A DNA stretch of 64,000 nt. Source: Geodermatophilus saharensis (GTDB lineage: Bacteria; Actinomycetota; Actinomycetes; Mycobacteriales; Geodermatophilaceae). Of the stretch, positions 62,047-64,000 are shown piece after piece. The stretch's first letter is position 1. Every line of letters begins with the position of its first letter. The position numbers were made by a program, and so were the translations under genes. The notes under the pieces are model-generated. The model was not told the origin of the DNA. It ran no database searches and saw only the letters and a list, made by a program, of their open reading frames with translations. Location: the NCBI RefSeq assembly GCF_900188205.1, contig NZ_FZOH01000002.1, forward strand, positions 744,001 to 808,000, written 5' to 3'.

Positions 62047-62613
62047 CTATTGCGGCAGATCGTCGAGGTACGTGCGCAGGTCTCTGGCGGCGTCCTTGCA
62101 CATACAGATGTGGAGCTGTTCCTGCAGCAGCCGCAGGTCATCGACGGTCATAGTGGTGCCATGCGACGCCCTGAGATGCTCTAGACCCTGTCGGACGGCC
62201 CGGGCGGCCTCGTCGACCTCGTCGAAGAGGGCTCTCAGCCGGGCAAGCTCCCATGCAATGTCCGCGGTCGGGGGAACGGGGACCGACGACGAAGCGTCCA
62301 GCCTGCGTCCGGCGGTGGACAGATGATTCCAGAGAAATCGCACGGGATCAGGTGCCATGCGGACAACACGGAGTTTGTGTCGGGGCGTGAGGCGTGTACC
62401 GGAGTGCGCTCCCACGAAGTCGACGAGAGCACGTTCGTCGTTGATCTGCATGATCAGACAGCCCCACCGCATGGCGGGGACCAGTTGACTCGCCCGTTCG
62501 AGCAGGCCGAGGGGATCCGGCAAGACCGAGACAAGTTGGCTCGCCCGCATGAGAGGACCGCGGAACCCCACGATGCGACCCTGCACATGCTCGGGCTCGC
62601 TGCTCGGGTTCAT
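62047..62613 (-). CDS. Hypothetical protein
   Basis: A 188-aa soluble protein from ATG 62613 with GGTGAGG upstream. Its second half is helical and may form a coiled coil (ELARLRALFDEVDEAARAVR, QGLEHLRASHGTTMTVDDLR), with a terminal CxC-type LHICMCKD. It is 26 bases after the membrane-protein gene, probably one operon. No family recognised. Confidence 0.5.
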   Translation of the reverse strand: MNPSSEPEHVQGRIVGFRGPLMRASQLVSVLPDPLGLLERASQLVPAMRWGCLIMQINDERALVDFVGAHSGTRLTPRHKLRVVRMAPDPVRFLWNHLSTAGRRLDASSSVPVPPTADIAWELARLRALFDEVDEAARAVRQGLEHLRASHGTTMTVDDLRLLQEQLHICMCKDAARDLRTYLDDLPQ

Positions 62614-62639
62614 GACCTCACCCTCGGCCAAGGGAGGAC

Positions 62640-63125
62640 TCAGCCGGATGGACCCGGACCACCTCCGACCGTCGGCGTCGTCGATCTCGACGTCGAAGGT
62701 GGAGCCGTCACCGAGTGCGGTGCCGGAGCCGAGTTGCTCGGCGGAGCCGGAGGGGGCGGGGCGGATGAAGGTAGCCGCCGGACCAGCACCACCACCAGCA
62801 CGAGCACTCCCACCACCAACAAGGCCAGCGCCCCGACGAGGATCTTCCGAGAAGGGACCTTCGGTGGCAGGCCGGCCGGAAGGCCGGCCTCCGCTTTTCC
62901 CAAGTTCAGGTCGATCATCATGGATGGCCCGCCCTCGTCGAGGAGCACCGCGACAGGCTGGTCAAGCGACGCGACGGCATTTCGGGCACCGTCGACCGAC
63001 GTGAGCGCCGCGGTCGTGAAGGCCCATCCCGGCATGCCGGCACCGAGCTCGGCGATCCGCGCCAGGAACGCGGCCACGGCGTCGTTATCGTCGACCGACC
63101 AAGGCGTCCGGCCCACGGGGGTCAC
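62640..63125 (-). CDS. Single-pass membrane protein, perhaps 5'-truncated
   Basis: From GTG 63125 a 161-aa product: a soluble domain (VDDNDAVAAFLARIAELGAG, DGARNAVASLDQPVAVLLDE), one strong membrane helix (ILVGALALLVVGVLVLVVVL at about 100-120) and a Pro/Ser/Thr-rich outer tail. The GTG falls inside the sequence ACGGGGGTCACTTCA, which matches the IS3 right end at 30185-30199, and an IS630 remnant starts immediately beyond. The true 5' end may therefore have been lost. Confidence 0.5.
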   Translation of the reverse strand: MTPVGRTPWSVDDNDAVAAFLARIAELGAGMPGWAFTTAALTSVDGARNAVASLDQPVAVLLDEGGPSMMIDLNLGKAEAGLPAGLPPKVPSRKILVGALALLVVGVLVLVVVLVRRLPSSAPPPPAPPSNSAPAPHSVTAPPSTSRSTTPTVGGGPGPSG

Positions 63126-63806
63126 TTCACCGGTGCCCAGGCGTGGTGGCCAGGCTTGGTGGCCAGCAGCGCGGCCAGCGACAGCCGCGGACTGCCCGCC
63201 GAGCTCGCCTGCACTACCGCGGTACAGCCCCGACGGCCCCAAGTGCGTCCCTTCGGCGGCTTGCAGCCCCGTGGCCGACCGTCTTCGAAGGCTCCCCGGG
63301 CGCCCAGGTTCGCCGCCGTCCTCTGATCTCCGGCCAGGTCTCTCCCCGCCAAGCGATGCTTCTCAATGCGCTCAGCAGCGGTCCGGGCGAGGACGTGCAC
63401 GCTCCACCCCAGCCGTGGCAACAGCAGATCCAGGCCGGGCAGGGTGGAGGCCATGCATAAGCGGGCATAGACGACCTCGGCGATGCACGGCAACGTCCCG
63501 CACTGGTCGTCCCACCTCAGCAGCCGGGCCGGCCTCCAACGGCACTTGCAGCTCAACCAGTTGAGCAGTGCTGTCCCTGCACCGGACTCCCCCCGGGCAC
63601 CTGGCCGCCGGCGCCGCCCGGTCACCAGCGGCCAGCGCGCGGCGCCACCAGTTGCCTAGCACCCGGGTCTCTCGGGATCGGGCGGGCACCTCTCGGTCGC
63701 AGGCGCCTTCCTCGATCCACTCGGCCGCGTCCAGCCGCACCTGCTCCCCGCGGGCGCGCTCTTCGGCGGGCGGCCCCCAGCCTCGGGATTTCGCTTGCCC
63801 TGGCAT
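63122..63806 (-). pseudogene. IS630-family transposase, N-terminal half, frameshifted
   Basis: Frame one (from 63806) gives LDAAEWIEEGACDREVPARS, WWRRALAAGDRAAPAARCPG (helix-turn-helix); frame two gives LDLLLPRLGWSVHVLARTAA, CKPPKGRTWGRRGCT and LSLAALLATKPGHH. The DDE catalytic half is largely missing, and at least one frameshift is needed. Confidence 0.6.
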
Positions 63807-63920
63807 AACGCAAACCGCGTCGGCTGTCAGCCAGCACTCAACTTCAGCCGTGAAGGATTTCCAGAGCGACTATCGTCGGACCGATCGAACGGCGGCCGAC
63901 GTCGGCATCGGAGGTGAGCG

Positions 63921-64000
63921 ATGGGGGTTGACGATGCTGGGTCATCGAGCCAGCCTGAGCGCCTGCACGATGACCTGATTCAAGAGTATTACCAGATCGC
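63921..64000 (+). CDS. Start of an unidentified gene, cut by the window end
   Basis: ATG 63921 has a perfect GGAGG eight bases upstream and opens 26 codons, MGVDDAGSSSQPERLHDDLI then QEYYQI, without a stop. The beginning is hydrophilic and acidic. Too little is present to name it. Confidence 0.5.
   Translation, partial: MGVDDAGSSSQPERLHDDLIQEYYQI

Overview
The window is about 72% GC by eye, with codon third positions almost always G or C and many GTG starts. Gene content (FCD-type GntR, IclR and BCCT families, FxLD-type lanthipeptide precursors, an actinobacterial-type contractile injection locus) points to an actinomycete, probably Pseudonocardiaceae. Taxonomy is inferred from style, not from a marker gene.

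Layout. (1) 0-8.6 kb: a catabolic operon for an onium compound: FCD-type GntR regulator (partial), BCCT transporter, M24-fold enzyme with the metal-ligand spacing of the DMSP lyase DddP, Rieske oxygenase of GbcA type, IclR regulator, GbcB-type reductase, and a second IclR on the opposite strand. (2) 8.7-11 kb: MDR dehydrogenase plus scraps of IS3, integrase and IS110 genes. (3) 11.1-20.6 kb: a four-gene minus-strand operon that I read as a gasdermin-type defence system: CHAT protease with P-loop, giant STAND ATPase with a C-terminal CHAT-like domain (frameshifted), HExxH metalloprotease, and a short N-terminal-Cys pore-former resembling bacterial gasdermin. Integrase remnants lie on both sides. 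(4) 21-31.5 kb: a DUF4032 gene, a few membrane proteins and many decayed genes (enoyl-CoA hydratase, DUF2235 hydrolase, sugar kinase, LacI, ornithine aminotransferase, IS5/IS3/IS630 pieces). (5) 31.5-35.3 kb: a DUF4157/eCIS-core cargo protein ending in a nucleotidyltransferase-like toxin domain, with a tightly linked small gene that may encode immunity. (6) 35.8-41.3 kb: a class I lanthipeptide operon, lanA1-lanC-lanA2-lanB, whose two precursors are very large and carry 23 and 21 cysteines. No transporter or leader protease is present. (7) 41.4-59.8 kb: a 14-gene extracellular contractile injection system (eCIS) operon on the minus strand, from an AAA+ ATPase through sheath, tube, baseplate, spike and fibre to a second putative cargo protein. 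(8) 60.1-64 kb: an IS256 element, an IS630 remnant, two small genes of unknown function and the 5' end of a further gene.

The point I consider most important: an identical 16-bp near-palindrome, TACGTAGATCTGCGTA, lies upstream of the first lanthipeptide precursor (35731-35746) and upstream of the first eCIS gene (59884-59899). I saw it nowhere else in the window. With the physical nesting (eCIS cargo - lanthipeptide operon - eCIS structural operon), this suggests that one regulator controls both, and that the giant thioether peptides are a functional part of, or cargo for, the injection system. That link is inference; the shared motif and gene order are seen directly.
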